A DNA stretch of 11,547 nucleotides from an uncultured Sphingomonadales bacterium (GTDB lineage: Bacteria > Pseudomonadota > Alphaproteobacteria > Sphingomonadales > Sphingomonadaceae), in contig CAIPWG010000191.1 in the NCBI GenBank assembly GCA_903868655.1, forward strand, positions 1 through 11,547, read 5' to 3'. Both the position numbers and the translations under genes were made by a program. A model generated the notes under the pieces. The model was not told where the DNA came from and did not search any database. It saw only the letters and a program-made list of their open reading frames with translations. Below are positions 1 to 6,568 of this stretch, in pieces. Position 1 is the first letter of the stretch, and each line of letters starts with the position of its first letter.

Positions 1-1040
1 ATGATCCTGCCTTGCGCGGGCGACCGTTGGCAGTGGGGGGCTCGTCGGCGCGCGGTGTGGTGGCGGCGGCCAGTTATGAAGCGCGCCGATTCGGCGTGCG
101 TTCGGCAATGCCATCGACCAGAGCGGCGCGGCTTTGTGCCGATCTGGTGTTCGTGCCGCCCCGGTTCGAGGTCTATCGCGCAGTTAGCCGTCAGATTCAC
201 GCGATCTTTCATGACTATACTGCGCTGATTGAGCCCTTGTCGCTCGACGAGGCCTATCTGGATGTCACGTCCGATCAGCGCGGGTTGGGGTCTGCGACCC
301 GGATTGCCGAACTGATTCGGCAGAGGATCCGCGCCGAAACCGGGCTGACGGCGAGCGCGGGGGTTTCGTACAACAAGTTTCTGGCCAAGCTGGCATCGGA
401 CCAGAACAAGCCTGATGGTCTGTGCGTGATCCGCCCGGGCGAGGGTGCGGATTTTGTGGCCCGATTGCCGGTATCACGGTTTCATGGGGTAGGGCCGCGC
501 GGAGCCGAGCGGATGACGGCGCTGGGAGTGGAGACCGGTGCCGATTTGCGTGCGGTTCCTCTCGATACCTTGCGCGGCCATTTCGGGGCACAAGCCGATT
601 ATCTGTTTCGCGCGGCACGCGGGATCGATCTGCGCACGGTCGAGCCGGACCGCCCGCGCAAGTCGGTCGGTGGCGAACGGACGTTTGCGACCGATATCGG
701 TTCCGGCCTTGGCTTGCGCGAGGCATTGGCTGATATTGTCGAAATCGTCTGGGCGCGGGTGGAAAAGGCCGGGGTGCGCGGGCGGACAGTGACGTTGAAA
801 CTGCGCAGCGCCGATTTTCAGACTTTGACTCGGGCCCGATCGCTGCCGCGCGCGATCGCCGGGTCTGAGGAATTTGGCGCTTTGGGCCGCGAATTGCTTG
901 ATGCGCTGCTGCCGCTTCGCCAACCGGTGCGGTTGATGGGGATGACGTTATCGGCGCTCGAGACAACCGCTGGGGATGCGGCTGTTGCCATCAACATGGC
1001 CGTGACGGATGATGACGGGCAAGGGACCTTACCGTTCTGA
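1..1040 (+). CDS. dinB: DNA polymerase IV (Y-family translesion polymerase), 5' end outside window
   Basis: Error-prone Y-family polymerase that extends primers past damaged template bases. The gene is open from the left edge: the frame begins at base 3 and reads DPALRGRPLAVGG, matching about residue 20 onward of E. coli DinB, so roughly 19 residues are missing, including the first catalytic Asp. A TTG at 12 lies inside the conserved domain and is not the start. Visible hallmarks are ARRFGVRSAMP (palm/fingers), the catalytic pair in SLDEAYLDV (Asp 246-248, Glu 249-251), YNKFLAKLASDQNKPDG, the helix-hairpin-helix thumb region (GVGPRGAERM) and the little-finger domain (RKSVGGERTF). The last residues, QGTLPF, resemble a beta-clamp binding motif. 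The 345 residues in view fit the family length. The 3' end overlaps the convergent NUDIX gene by 12 bp. No regulatory region is visible. Family assignment is very secure. Confidence 0.96.
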   Translation, partial: DPALRGRPLAVGGSSARGVVAAASYEARRFGVRSAMPSTRAARLCADLVFVPPRFEVYRAVSRQIHAIFHDYTALIEPLSLDEAYLDVTSDQRGLGSATRIAELIRQRIRAETGLTASAGVSYNKFLAKLASDQNKPDGLCVIRPGEGADFVARLPVSRFHGVGPRGAERMTALGVETGADLRAVPLDTLRGHFGAQADYLFRAARGIDLRTVEPDRPRKSVGGERTFATDIGSGLGLREALADIVEIVWARVEKAGVRGRTVTLKLRSADFQTLTRARSLPRAIAGSEEFGALGRELLDALLPLRQPVRLMGMTLSALETTAGDAAVAINMAVTDDDGQGTLPF

Positions 1041-1472
1041 GGCATTCCACAGCGCAAGATATTCATGCACACCCGCATGGCTCCTTGTGGGCAGGGCAGC
1101 AGGATGATGCAGCGCGGCGGCAACGATTTCACGGCCATCAGCTGTCGGGGTGCCGTCGATCCGGCCAGTGATGACCGTGATGTGGTTGGTCCAACCGTGC
1201 GGCATGTGGCGCACGATCTGGCCGATACGACGCGGATTTTGCAAGATGCAGCCGGCTTCTTCAAAGCATTCGCGTTGCGCGGCGTGCACCGGATCTTCGC
1301 CATGCGCGAGACCACCACCTGGCACTAGCCACTGGTCAGGCAGATGGTAGGAATGTCGTACCAGCAAAAGCCGCCCGTCGTCGGCAAAACCCAGTACGAC
1401 AATTCCTTCGATCTCGCGCCTTAGCAGTCCCCATAGTCGCAACCGCATGGGCTGCACCACGCGCAGCAGCAA
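1029..1472 (-). CDS. NUDIX hydrolase
   Basis: Small pyrophosphohydrolase of the NUDIX superfamily, which cleaves nucleoside diphosphates linked to another moiety. The substrate cannot be read from sequence. From the TTG at 1472 it is 147 residues, and a perfect Nudix box (G-x5-E-x7-RE-x2-EE-x-G) lies at residues 53-75 (GGLAHGE ... RECFEEAGC), supplying the Mg-binding glutamates. The preceding LLLVRHSY and QWLVPGGG segments are typical of the fold. The start is uncertain. The frame stays open back to a stop at 1536-1538, and the upstream translation contains IPAPLHRLLLR, which resembles the N-terminus I recall for sphingomonad relatives. Only CTG codons (1514, 1505) and this TTG are available, none with a strong ribosome binding site. 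ATG at 1448 would remove that segment. The gene follows dps on the same strand and may be co-transcribed. It could be a nucleotide-pool cleaner or an unrelated NUDIX enzyme. Confidence 0.88.
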   Translation of the reverse strand: MLLRVVQPMRLRLWGLLRREIEGIVVLGFADDGRLLLVRHSYHLPDQWLVPGGGLAHGEDPVHAAQRECFEEAGCILQNPRRIGQIVRHMPHGWTNHITVITGRIDGTPTADGREIVAAALHHPAALPTRSHAGVHEYLALWNASER

Positions 1473-1515
1473 GCGGTGGAGCGGAGCCGGAATCCATGCG
1501 GTCAGCCGGTCCAGG

Positions 1516-1974
1516 TCAACCGCCCAAAATCTGGGTCAGGAACCACACACGCTGTTCGGCCTGATCGGTCCAATCGTCGGCGCTGCCATCGGTGGCGTTG
1601 TCGCCAGCATCACCCGCGGCCGCCTTGGCCGCGCGGATGCGGCCGATCAACGTGATATTGTCATCGCGCAGCACGCGCACCATGGCCAGAGCGTCCAGGC
1701 TATCGCGGTCATCATCGGCAATGCTGGTTTTGGCAGCAATCGCGCCGATGGAGGTCAGCGTGGCGCCTGCGTTCTTGCGCACGCGTTCGGCAACGATGTC
1801 GGTCAGCGCGAACAGTTCGGTGGCATGTTCGTCGAACAGCAGATGCAGATCGCGGAACTGCGGCCCGGCAACATGCCAATGGTAATTCTTGGTCTTGAGA
1901 TAGAGCGCAAACAGATCGGCGAGCAGTCCGTTCAGGCTGTCGATTAGGGCTTTCTTGGCGTTGTCACCGGGCAT
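1516..1974 (-). CDS. dps: Dps family DNA-binding / ferritin-like protein
   Basis: Dps proteins form hollow 12-subunit shells that oxidise ferrous iron with peroxide, store the iron, and often coat DNA in starvation or oxidative stress. The 152-residue product has the normal family length. All ferroxidase ligands can be placed by spacing against E. coli Dps: His32 (in YHWHVAG), His44 and Asp48 (in RDLHLLFDEH), then Asp59 and Glu63 (in LTDIVAERV). The N-terminus holds two lysines (AKK) but no long basic tail, so DNA binding is not assured. The ATG at 1974 has a good ribosome binding site on the minus strand (AAAGGA, bases 1987-1982, 7-nt spacing). It is transcribed away from the HerA-type gene across a 244-bp region and is followed closely by the NUDIX gene. 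Family and ferroxidase activity are secure; in vivo DNA binding is inference. Confidence 0.93.
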   Translation of the reverse strand: MPGDNAKKALIDSLNGLLADLFALYLKTKNYHWHVAGPQFRDLHLLFDEHATELFALTDIVAERVRKNAGATLTSIGAIAAKTSIADDDRDSLDALAMVRVLRDDNITLIGRIRAAKAAAGDAGDNATDGSADDWTDQAEQRVWFLTQILGG

Positions 1975-2199
1975 CGCTTGATCCTTTTTCCATGTTTGCT
2001 GGCTGGTGTCCTAGCATCCCCCCAAGGCGCCGTTTAGCGAATTGATGTGATTGCCGTGATTGAAAAAATGATGGGTGCGCCGGCGTCAGGTTCGGACTGC
2101 GCGGCTTTAGCCCGGAATTAACCAGATCAGGACTATCACGTAGGCCACGACGCAAGTCGACCGGTTTGATGTGCGACGACGGGAAAAGGGACCAAGTCC
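1975..2199. promoter_or_regulatory. Divergent intergenic region between dps and the HerA-type gene
   Basis: Non-coding stretch that must hold the promoters for dps (leftward) and the HerA-type ATPase (rightward). It is more AT-rich around 2030-2075 than the flanking genes. The heptamer GTGATTG occurs twice in direct orientation (2047-2053 and 2056-2062, 9-bp period), as expected of a tandem regulator site, though no regulator can be named. I could not place a convincing -35/-10 pair for either gene and found no LexA-type GTTC-N7-GTTC box. A purine-rich AAGGGA (2186-2191) sits 8 nt before an ATG at 2200. Confidence 0.55.
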
Positions 2200-2226
2200 A
2201 TGAAAAGCAGGCAACAGCGTGTTTGA
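2200..2226 (+). other. Possible 8-codon leader reading frame upstream of the HerA-type gene
   Basis: An ATG at 2200 with the best ribosome binding site in this region (AAGGGA at 2186-2191, 8-nt spacing) encodes MKSRQQRV and stops at TGA 2224-2226. The stop lies 3 bases past the GTG start (2219-2221) of the HerA-type gene, in a different frame. This could be a short leader that couples translation to the ATPase. It could also be the true N-terminus displaced by a sequencing indel or natural frameshift, or chance. Only the arrangement is seen; a function is inference. Confidence 0.3.
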
Positions 2227-3910
2227 AACCGCGCGCGGCTCAGGGGCAGAGCAGGTGTCGTGCGGTGCGGATAGCGTCGATAGCGTGGCGGTCAGTCGTG
2301 ACAATGCGCAGCGGCCAATCGGCGTGGTGCGGGATGTTTCCGGCGGTACGGCGCATGTCGTGCTCGATCCCGCCCGCCTGCAGATCTGTCTCGGCGATGC
2401 CGATCCGGCGATTGCCATGTCGGGACAAGTTGCCAGCCAGATCAAGATCCGGGTCGGCGCGATGTGGTTGCTGGGTGTCGTGCGTACGATGCGGCAGGCC
2501 ACCGCCGCCGAAGACCACGGCGGGATTGTCGCCGAAGTCGATTTTCTGGGGGAAGGCGATACCGAACGCCTGACCGGCAATATCTATGCATTTCGGCGCG
2601 GGGTTACGCGTTATCCTATGCCGGGCGCGTTGGTCCATGTCGCCACCAGTTCTGATTTGCGCCAGATTTATGCCAGCGATGGCCGCGCCAATATCGGCAT
2701 TGGCACCGTGCATCCCACCCGTGATATTCGTGCCGGGCTGTATATCGACAGCTTCCTGGGCAAGCATTTCGCTCTGCTGGGCTCCACCGGGACTGGCAAG
2801 TCGACGACAGCATCACTGATCCTTCACCGGATCTGCGAGCTGGCGCCCGAAGGTCACATCGTCATGATCGACCCGCATGGCGAATATATTTCGGCGTTTC
2901 GCAGCCGTGGCCATCTGCTCGATGTGTCGAACTTGCAGATGCCTTATTGGCTGATGAATTTTGAGGAACATTGCGAGGTGTTCCTGACTTCGAGCGGGTC
3001 TGACCGCGTGGTCGATTCCGACATTCTGGCGCGGTGCCTGCAACAGGCACGCGCCAAGAGCCGGTTGGCCGCCGCGATTGGCAAGATCACGGTCGATTCG
3101 CCAATCCCTTATCTGTTGTCAGACCTGCTCAACACAGTGGTCAATGAAATGGGCAAGCTCGACAAGGGCACAGGCTCGATCCCCTATCAACGGATCAAGA
3201 CCAAGATCGAGGAAGTCCGCGCCGACCCGCGTTATCAATTCATGTTTTCGGGCATGTTGGTGGGCGATTGCATGACCGATTTTATCGCGCAAGTGTTCCG
3301 CCTGCCGGCCAATGGCAAACCGATTTCAATCATCGACGTGTCGGGCGTGCCTTCGGAAATCACCTCGACCGTGGTTGCAGTGCTGTCGCGGCTGGTGTTC
3401 GATTTTGCGGTATGGGCGCGCGATGAAGAAACCCGGCCTATCCTGCTGGTGTGCGAAGAGGCGCACCGCTATGTGCCCAACGAGCGCAATTCCGACGGTT
3501 CTTCGGTGGCGCGCGTGTTGTCACGCATCGCCAAGGAAGGGCGCAAATACGGGGTCAGCCTCGGGCTGATTACGCAGCGGCCATCCGATTTGGCCGAAGG
3601 GGTGCTGTCGCAATGCGGCACGATCATCGCCATGCGGCTGAACAACGAGCGCGACCAGGCGCATGTGCGTGCGGCCATGCCCGAAGGCGCGCGTGGTTTC
3701 ATGGATGCGATCCCCGCCTTGCGGAACCGCGAATGCATTGTCTGCGGCGAAGGCGTGTCGATCCCGATGCGCGTGTCGTTTGATGATCTGGATGAATCGC
3801 TGCGTCCCGCATCGGCCGACCCGTCATTTTCGGCGCAATGGGGCAGGTCTGGCGGCGAGGAGCAGATGATCGAGCGCACCACCCAACGTTGGCGCGCGCA
3901 AAATCGTTAG
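2219..3910 (+). CDS. HerA/DUF87-type hexameric ATPase
   Basis: AAA-like ATPase of the HerA/FtsK superfamily. Characterised HerA proteins form hexameric rings that translocate DNA and usually act with a nuclease. The 563-residue product has, in order, a variable N-terminus, a beta-barrel-like HAS domain (about 30-165), Walker A GSTGTGKST (188-196), the HerA signature MIDPHGEY (216-223), Walker B with catalytic glutamates ILLVCEEAH (408-416) and ITQRPSDL (451-458), followed by a C-terminal region characteristic of this family. No membrane segment is evident, so it should be cytoplasmic. The GTG at 2219 is the first possible start in frame (stop at 2201-2203), with a weak AGCAGG 7 nt upstream. 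No NurA, Sir2 or DUF4297 partner is adjacent. The gene lies divergent from dps and converges on the MATE gene with a 4-bp overlap. The motif-based family call is strong, but the cellular role is unknown. Confidence 0.88.
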   Translation: MFETARGSGAEQVSCGADSVDSVAVSRDNAQRPIGVVRDVSGGTAHVVLDPARLQICLGDADPAIAMSGQVASQIKIRVGAMWLLGVVRTMRQATAAEDHGGIVAEVDFLGEGDTERLTGNIYAFRRGVTRYPMPGALVHVATSSDLRQIYASDGRANIGIGTVHPTRDIRAGLYIDSFLGKHFALLGSTGTGKSTTASLILHRICELAPEGHIVMIDPHGEYISAFRSRGHLLDVSNLQMPYWLMNFEEHCEVFLTSSGSDRVVDSDILARCLQQARAKSRLAAAIGKITVDSPIPYLLSDLLNTVVNEMGKLDKGTGSIPYQRIKTKIEEVRADPRYQFMFSGMLVGDCMTDFIAQVFRLPANGKPISIIDVSGVPSEITSTVVAVLSRLVFDFAVWARDEETRPILLVCEEAHRYVPNERNSDGSSVARVLSRIAKEGRKYGVSLGLITQRPSDLAEGVLSQCGTIIAMRLNNERDQAHVRAAMPEGARGFMDAIPALRNRECIVCGEGVSIPMRVSFDDLDESLRPASADPSFSAQWGRSGGEEQMIERTTQRWRAQNR

Positions 3911-5322
3911 GTCGCGCGCGCAGGAACCATGCGCGTCGCCTCTGCGCGCGCGCGCCACGGGATCAGGCGGTACGACCCCCAGGCCAAAACAACCGCAATC
4001 GCCGACCCGATCGGAAAGCTGAGCCAGATCGCATCCATACCGAGTGTAGGGTAACACAGCGCGTAAAAACCAAGTCGTCCGGGATACATGGCGATGCCCA
4101 GTACGAGCAGAGGCGGTGAAACCGTGCCGGCGGCGCGCATTGTGCCGAACAGTACGATAGTGACGCCAAACAGCATGTAGCTCCAACTGGCGAGGAACTG
4201 GATATGCCTGGCCAGCGCCACGGCAGGGCTGTGCGATCCCAGAAACAGTTCGAGCACGGGGCGGTCAAACATCAGCAGCAAGACCGTCATCACCCCGGTC
4301 ATCGCCAGATTGAGCATGATCCCGGCGCGGGTGATCGCGTCCAGCCGGTTGAACAGCCGCGCACCGATGGTTTGGGCAGCCATCGCGCTGACCGCTGCTG
4401 ATATCGCCAGCGCCGGCATCTGCAGATACGTCCACACTTGCAGACTGGCGCCATAGGCGGCGCCGGCAGTGCCGCCTTCGCGGTTCACCAGGCCGACCAT
4501 GATGATCCCCGCCATCGAAATGAGCAGCATCTGCGCGCCCATTGGCAGGCCTTTGGTGATGATAAAGCGCAGCTCGGCCGGATGCGGCACCAGATAGCGC
4601 ACTTCGCGACCCAACAGGCGGATCGGCAAATCACGCGCATAGAGATAGACGACAAACGCCAGCATCGAGACCACTGTGGCGATCGTTGTGGCGACCGCAG
4701 ACCCGGCGATGCCGAGCGCCGGGATTGGCCCGAACCCGCCAATCAGCAACGGATTGAACCCGACATCCAGCGCGACCGACAGGATCATGAACCGCAAGGG
4801 CGTCGCCGCGTCGCCTGCCCCGCGCAACGACATGCCCAAAATGACGGTGACCATCTGGGCGGGGATGGCGATGAAAATGACCCGCAGATAGGCGAGTGCA
4901 AACGCAAAGACTTGTGGAGGTGTCGACATCGCGTGGAGCAAGGCAGGGGTCGCAAACCAACCAACAACCGCAACCAGCAGTGACAGGCCGACACAAAACC
5001 CCAGGGCGGTGCCGAATGTCCGGCGGGCCGCATCGATATTGCCCGCGCCGAACGATTGCCCGATCTTGACCGTTGCGGCCATGCCAAAGCCAAAGGTGGC
5101 GGCAAATACCAGAAACATCACCACATTGGCATTGGCCGTGGCGGCCAGCGCATTTCCGCCCAGCAGCCGTCCGACCCAGATCGTGTTGACTGTGCCATTG
5201 AGCGATTGCAGCACATTGGCCAACAGCGTCGGCGCGGAAAAGCGCAGCAACGTACCCATGATCGGTCCGCGTGTCAGGTCGCCCTGCCGATCGCCCGGTG
5301 CGCGCTGTTCGCTGGTGGTCAC
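3907..5322 (-). CDS. MATE family multidrug/metabolite efflux transporter
   Basis: Inner-membrane exporter of the MATE family, which expels cationic or aromatic compounds in exchange for Na+ or H+; substrate not predictable. The 471 residues contain two homologous MatE halves with about 12 hydrophobic segments. The N-terminus has the family pattern (LLRFSAPTLLANVLQSL, then VGRLLGGNALAA), and the second half begins near ITKGLPMGAQMLL. The start is GTG at 5322, which forms a GTGA overlap with the stop of the DUF177 gene. An ATG 21 codons inside would remove the conserved N-terminal lead-in, so GTG is preferred. The overlap implies coupling to DUF177 and CBP3, although no shared function is obvious. 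The stop overlaps that of the HerA-type gene on the other strand by 4 bp, leaving no room for an intrinsic terminator. Family assignment is secure. Confidence 0.94.
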   Translation of the reverse strand: MTTSEQRAPGDRQGDLTRGPIMGTLLRFSAPTLLANVLQSLNGTVNTIWVGRLLGGNALAATANANVVMFLVFAATFGFGMAATVKIGQSFGAGNIDAARRTFGTALGFCVGLSLLVAVVGWFATPALLHAMSTPPQVFAFALAYLRVIFIAIPAQMVTVILGMSLRGAGDAATPLRFMILSVALDVGFNPLLIGGFGPIPALGIAGSAVATTIATVVSMLAFVVYLYARDLPIRLLGREVRYLVPHPAELRFIITKGLPMGAQMLLISMAGIIMVGLVNREGGTAGAAYGASLQVWTYLQMPALAISAAVSAMAAQTIGARLFNRLDAITRAGIMLNLAMTGVMTVLLLMFDRPVLELFLGSHSPAVALARHIQFLASWSYMLFGVTIVLFGTMRAAGTVSPPLLVLGIAMYPGRLGFYALCYPTLGMDAIWLSFPIGSAIAVVLAWGSYRLIPWRARAEATRMVPARAT

Positions 5323-5849
5323 GCGGAATCTTTGCTGGTCAAGGCAGCGAGTGCGGCGAATGCGCCATTGCCGCTTTCGCCGGCCAGACCGTGTTCGGCG
5401 CGCGCACGATCAGCATCGGGGCCTTGGGCGAAGGGATCGATCGACAAGGCCAGTGTTTGTGCCAGCGTTTCACCCAGATCAAAATTCAGCCCGTCGAATT
5501 CGATTTCGTCGCAATCGTCGGCAGAGATTTCGATTTCTTCGTCAGGCGTGGCCGGGTCGCGCGTCGGCACAAACCGCAAATCGACCGGTTCGTCGATAGC
5601 CACCGCGAAATCTTCACCCGATATCGCGCAAGGCTGGATAATCGCGGCACGAATGCGTCCCGTTACGGAAATGCCGGTTTCGAGCGCCTGCATGGCAACT
5701 GTGGCGACCAGATCATCGATTGAAGTCAGGCCAAAACGACCAGCAAGCCGGCGCCGTTCGGTGTCATCGGCGAGGATTTCAACCTGGCCAGCCGGCAGAT
5801 GGCGCACATCGATGATCCGTACCCATTCGGGACTGGCAGGCGTGGTCAT
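5319..5849 (-). CDS. DUF177 / YceD family protein
   Basis: Conserved protein of the DUF177 family (YceD in E. coli), members of which are linked to 23S rRNA accumulation and, in plants, to chloroplast ribosome biogenesis. The 176 residues show the family layout: an N-terminal half without clear motif, then QPCAISGEDF with its single conserved Cys near residue 74, a VDLRFVP strand, a very acidic stretch DDCDEIEFDG (about 112-121), and LNFDLGETLAQTLALSIDPF, the best-conserved block. No signal peptide or membrane helix is visible, so it should be cytosolic. The ATG at 5849 overlaps the upstream chaperone stop (ATGA), and its own stop overlaps the MATE start. In many bacteria DUF177 precedes rpmF and plsX; here neither is next to it. 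Family call strong, biochemical role not established by sequence. Confidence 0.9.
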   Translation of the reverse strand: MTTPASPEWVRIIDVRHLPAGQVEILADDTERRRLAGRFGLTSIDDLVATVAMQALETGISVTGRIRAAIIQPCAISGEDFAVAIDEPVDLRFVPTRDPATPDEEIEISADDCDEIEFDGLNFDLGETLAQTLALSIDPFAQGPDADRARAEHGLAGESGNGAFAALAALTSKDSA

Positions 5850-6361
5850 CGGCCAATTTCCGCGGTCAGCACGCGCATCGTCGGCGTGGCCGCAAGACCA
5901 GCAGCAAATGCGCGTGCACGGCGCGCGACCAGCGCAGGATCAACCCCGTCGCCCAGTGTGACATTGCGCGCAACCGCAGCGGTGGTGGCCTCTTCGCCTT
6001 CGTTCAGCGCAGCGCGATAGGCACCCAGCCGACCGCCCAGCGTGCTCATCAGCGTGCCGATGTGTTTGCCCACAATCAGGTCGCCAACCCCGCCCTGCCG
6101 CAATTGCCCGTCCATATCGTCGACAAACAGCTCGGTCAGCCGCACCGAGGCATCGGCCAAAGCGTCGTCGCGTTCCATCCGGATCAGCACCAGCGCGAGA
6201 ATCAGCGTGATCGCATCAAACCGCCCGGCGACCGTGTCGGCCACGCCGCAGTCGCGATACCATTCCTTCTCGCGCGCGATTTCCACAACCCGATGCCACA
6301 GCGGGCGGATCGCCTCACGAGGGTCAGGGCTTGGCCGAAGCCATTTCGCAAATCGCGACAT
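5846..6361 (-). CDS. Ubiquinol-cytochrome c chaperone family protein (CBP3 type)
   Basis: Bacterial relative of mitochondrial CBP3, which helps cytochrome b synthesis and assembly of the respiratory bc1 complex. The 171-residue helical protein shows the family features: basic N-terminus, REAIRPLWHRVVEIAREKEWYRDCGVADTV split around a central Trp-Tyr pair, FDAITLILALVLIRM, LFVDDMDGQLRQGGVGDLIVGKHI and a C-terminal helix ending in the family-like LTAEIGR. No signal peptide is visible. The start could be ATG at 6361 or the GTG immediately before it (6364). GGAC lies 9 nt before the ATG and AAGGA 14 nt before, so ATG is chosen but not proven. It is the first gene of a three-gene overlapping run with DUF177 and MATE. 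In alphaproteobacteria this gene is commonly found beside DUF177 and divergent from a BamE-type gene, as here. Function is inferred from the family. Confidence 0.9.
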   Translation of the reverse strand: MSRFAKWLRPSPDPREAIRPLWHRVVEIAREKEWYRDCGVADTVAGRFDAITLILALVLIRMERDDALADASVRLTELFVDDMDGQLRQGGVGDLIVGKHIGTLMSTLGGRLGAYRAALNEGEEATTAAVARNVTLGDGVDPALVARRARAFAAGLAATPTMRVLTAEIGR

Positions 6362-6442
6362 CACCGGGTGGTCCGTCCTTTTCTACTGGCGCAGGCATTG
6401 CTGTGCCGTTGATCGCATGGGGTTTCAAAGCGCCCCTTGCAC

Positions 6443-6478
6443 CAAACCGCGCGCCCGCCATTGCGGGATCGCGGTTTG
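6443..6478. repeat. Strong inverted repeat in divergent CBP3/bamE region
   Basis: CAAACCGCG (6443-6451) is repeated exactly in inverse as CGCGGTTTG (6470-6478). Inside them CCCGC (6454-6458) and GCGGG (6463-6467) form a second perfect stem around the loop CATT, with only 2-base mismatched bulges between. This gives 14 potential base pairs. No T-run follows on either strand, so it is not a normal intrinsic terminator. It abuts the putative bamE promoter and may be an operator, an extragenic palindrome or an RNA element. Confidence 0.7.
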
Positions 6479-6492
6479 ATGCCTAAGGCGTG

Positions 6493-6501
6493 TGCTATAA
6501 A
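6493..6501 (+). promoter_or_regulatory. Candidate extended -10 promoter for bamE
   Basis: TGCTATAAA fits the extended -10 pattern TGnTATAAT with one mismatch. A TTGATG at 6476-6481 could serve as -35, but the 14-bp spacing is short, so the extended -10 would have to carry recognition. The start of transcription would fall near 6508, giving a leader of about 60 nt before bamE. This is pattern matching only. Confidence 0.45.
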
Positions 6502-6568
6502 CAGCGCGGGCGCGAAGGCAAACGACCCGCGGTGCAGTTATCTGTTCAGGCAGGTGTGAAAGGTGGCA

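Noticed and set aside
1..228. 75-codon frame from ATG at base 1
   Set aside because: It is a different frame from dinB, whose conserved N-terminal sequence is read from base 3 in the same region.
265..966. 233-codon minus-strand frame inside dinB
   Set aside because: dinB is certain on the plus strand; the antisense product is Arg/Pro-rich low-complexity sequence.
2219..3910. HerA-based antiphage defence system
   Set aside because: No Sir2, DUF4297, NurA or other effector gene is adjacent. The neighbours are dps and a MATE transporter, and there are no mobile-element marks, so a housekeeping role is more likely.
5056..5961. 301-codon plus-strand frame across MATE, DUF177 and CBP3 genes
   Set aside because: It runs antisense to three overlapping genes with clear family motifs and is Arg/Ser-rich without domain features.
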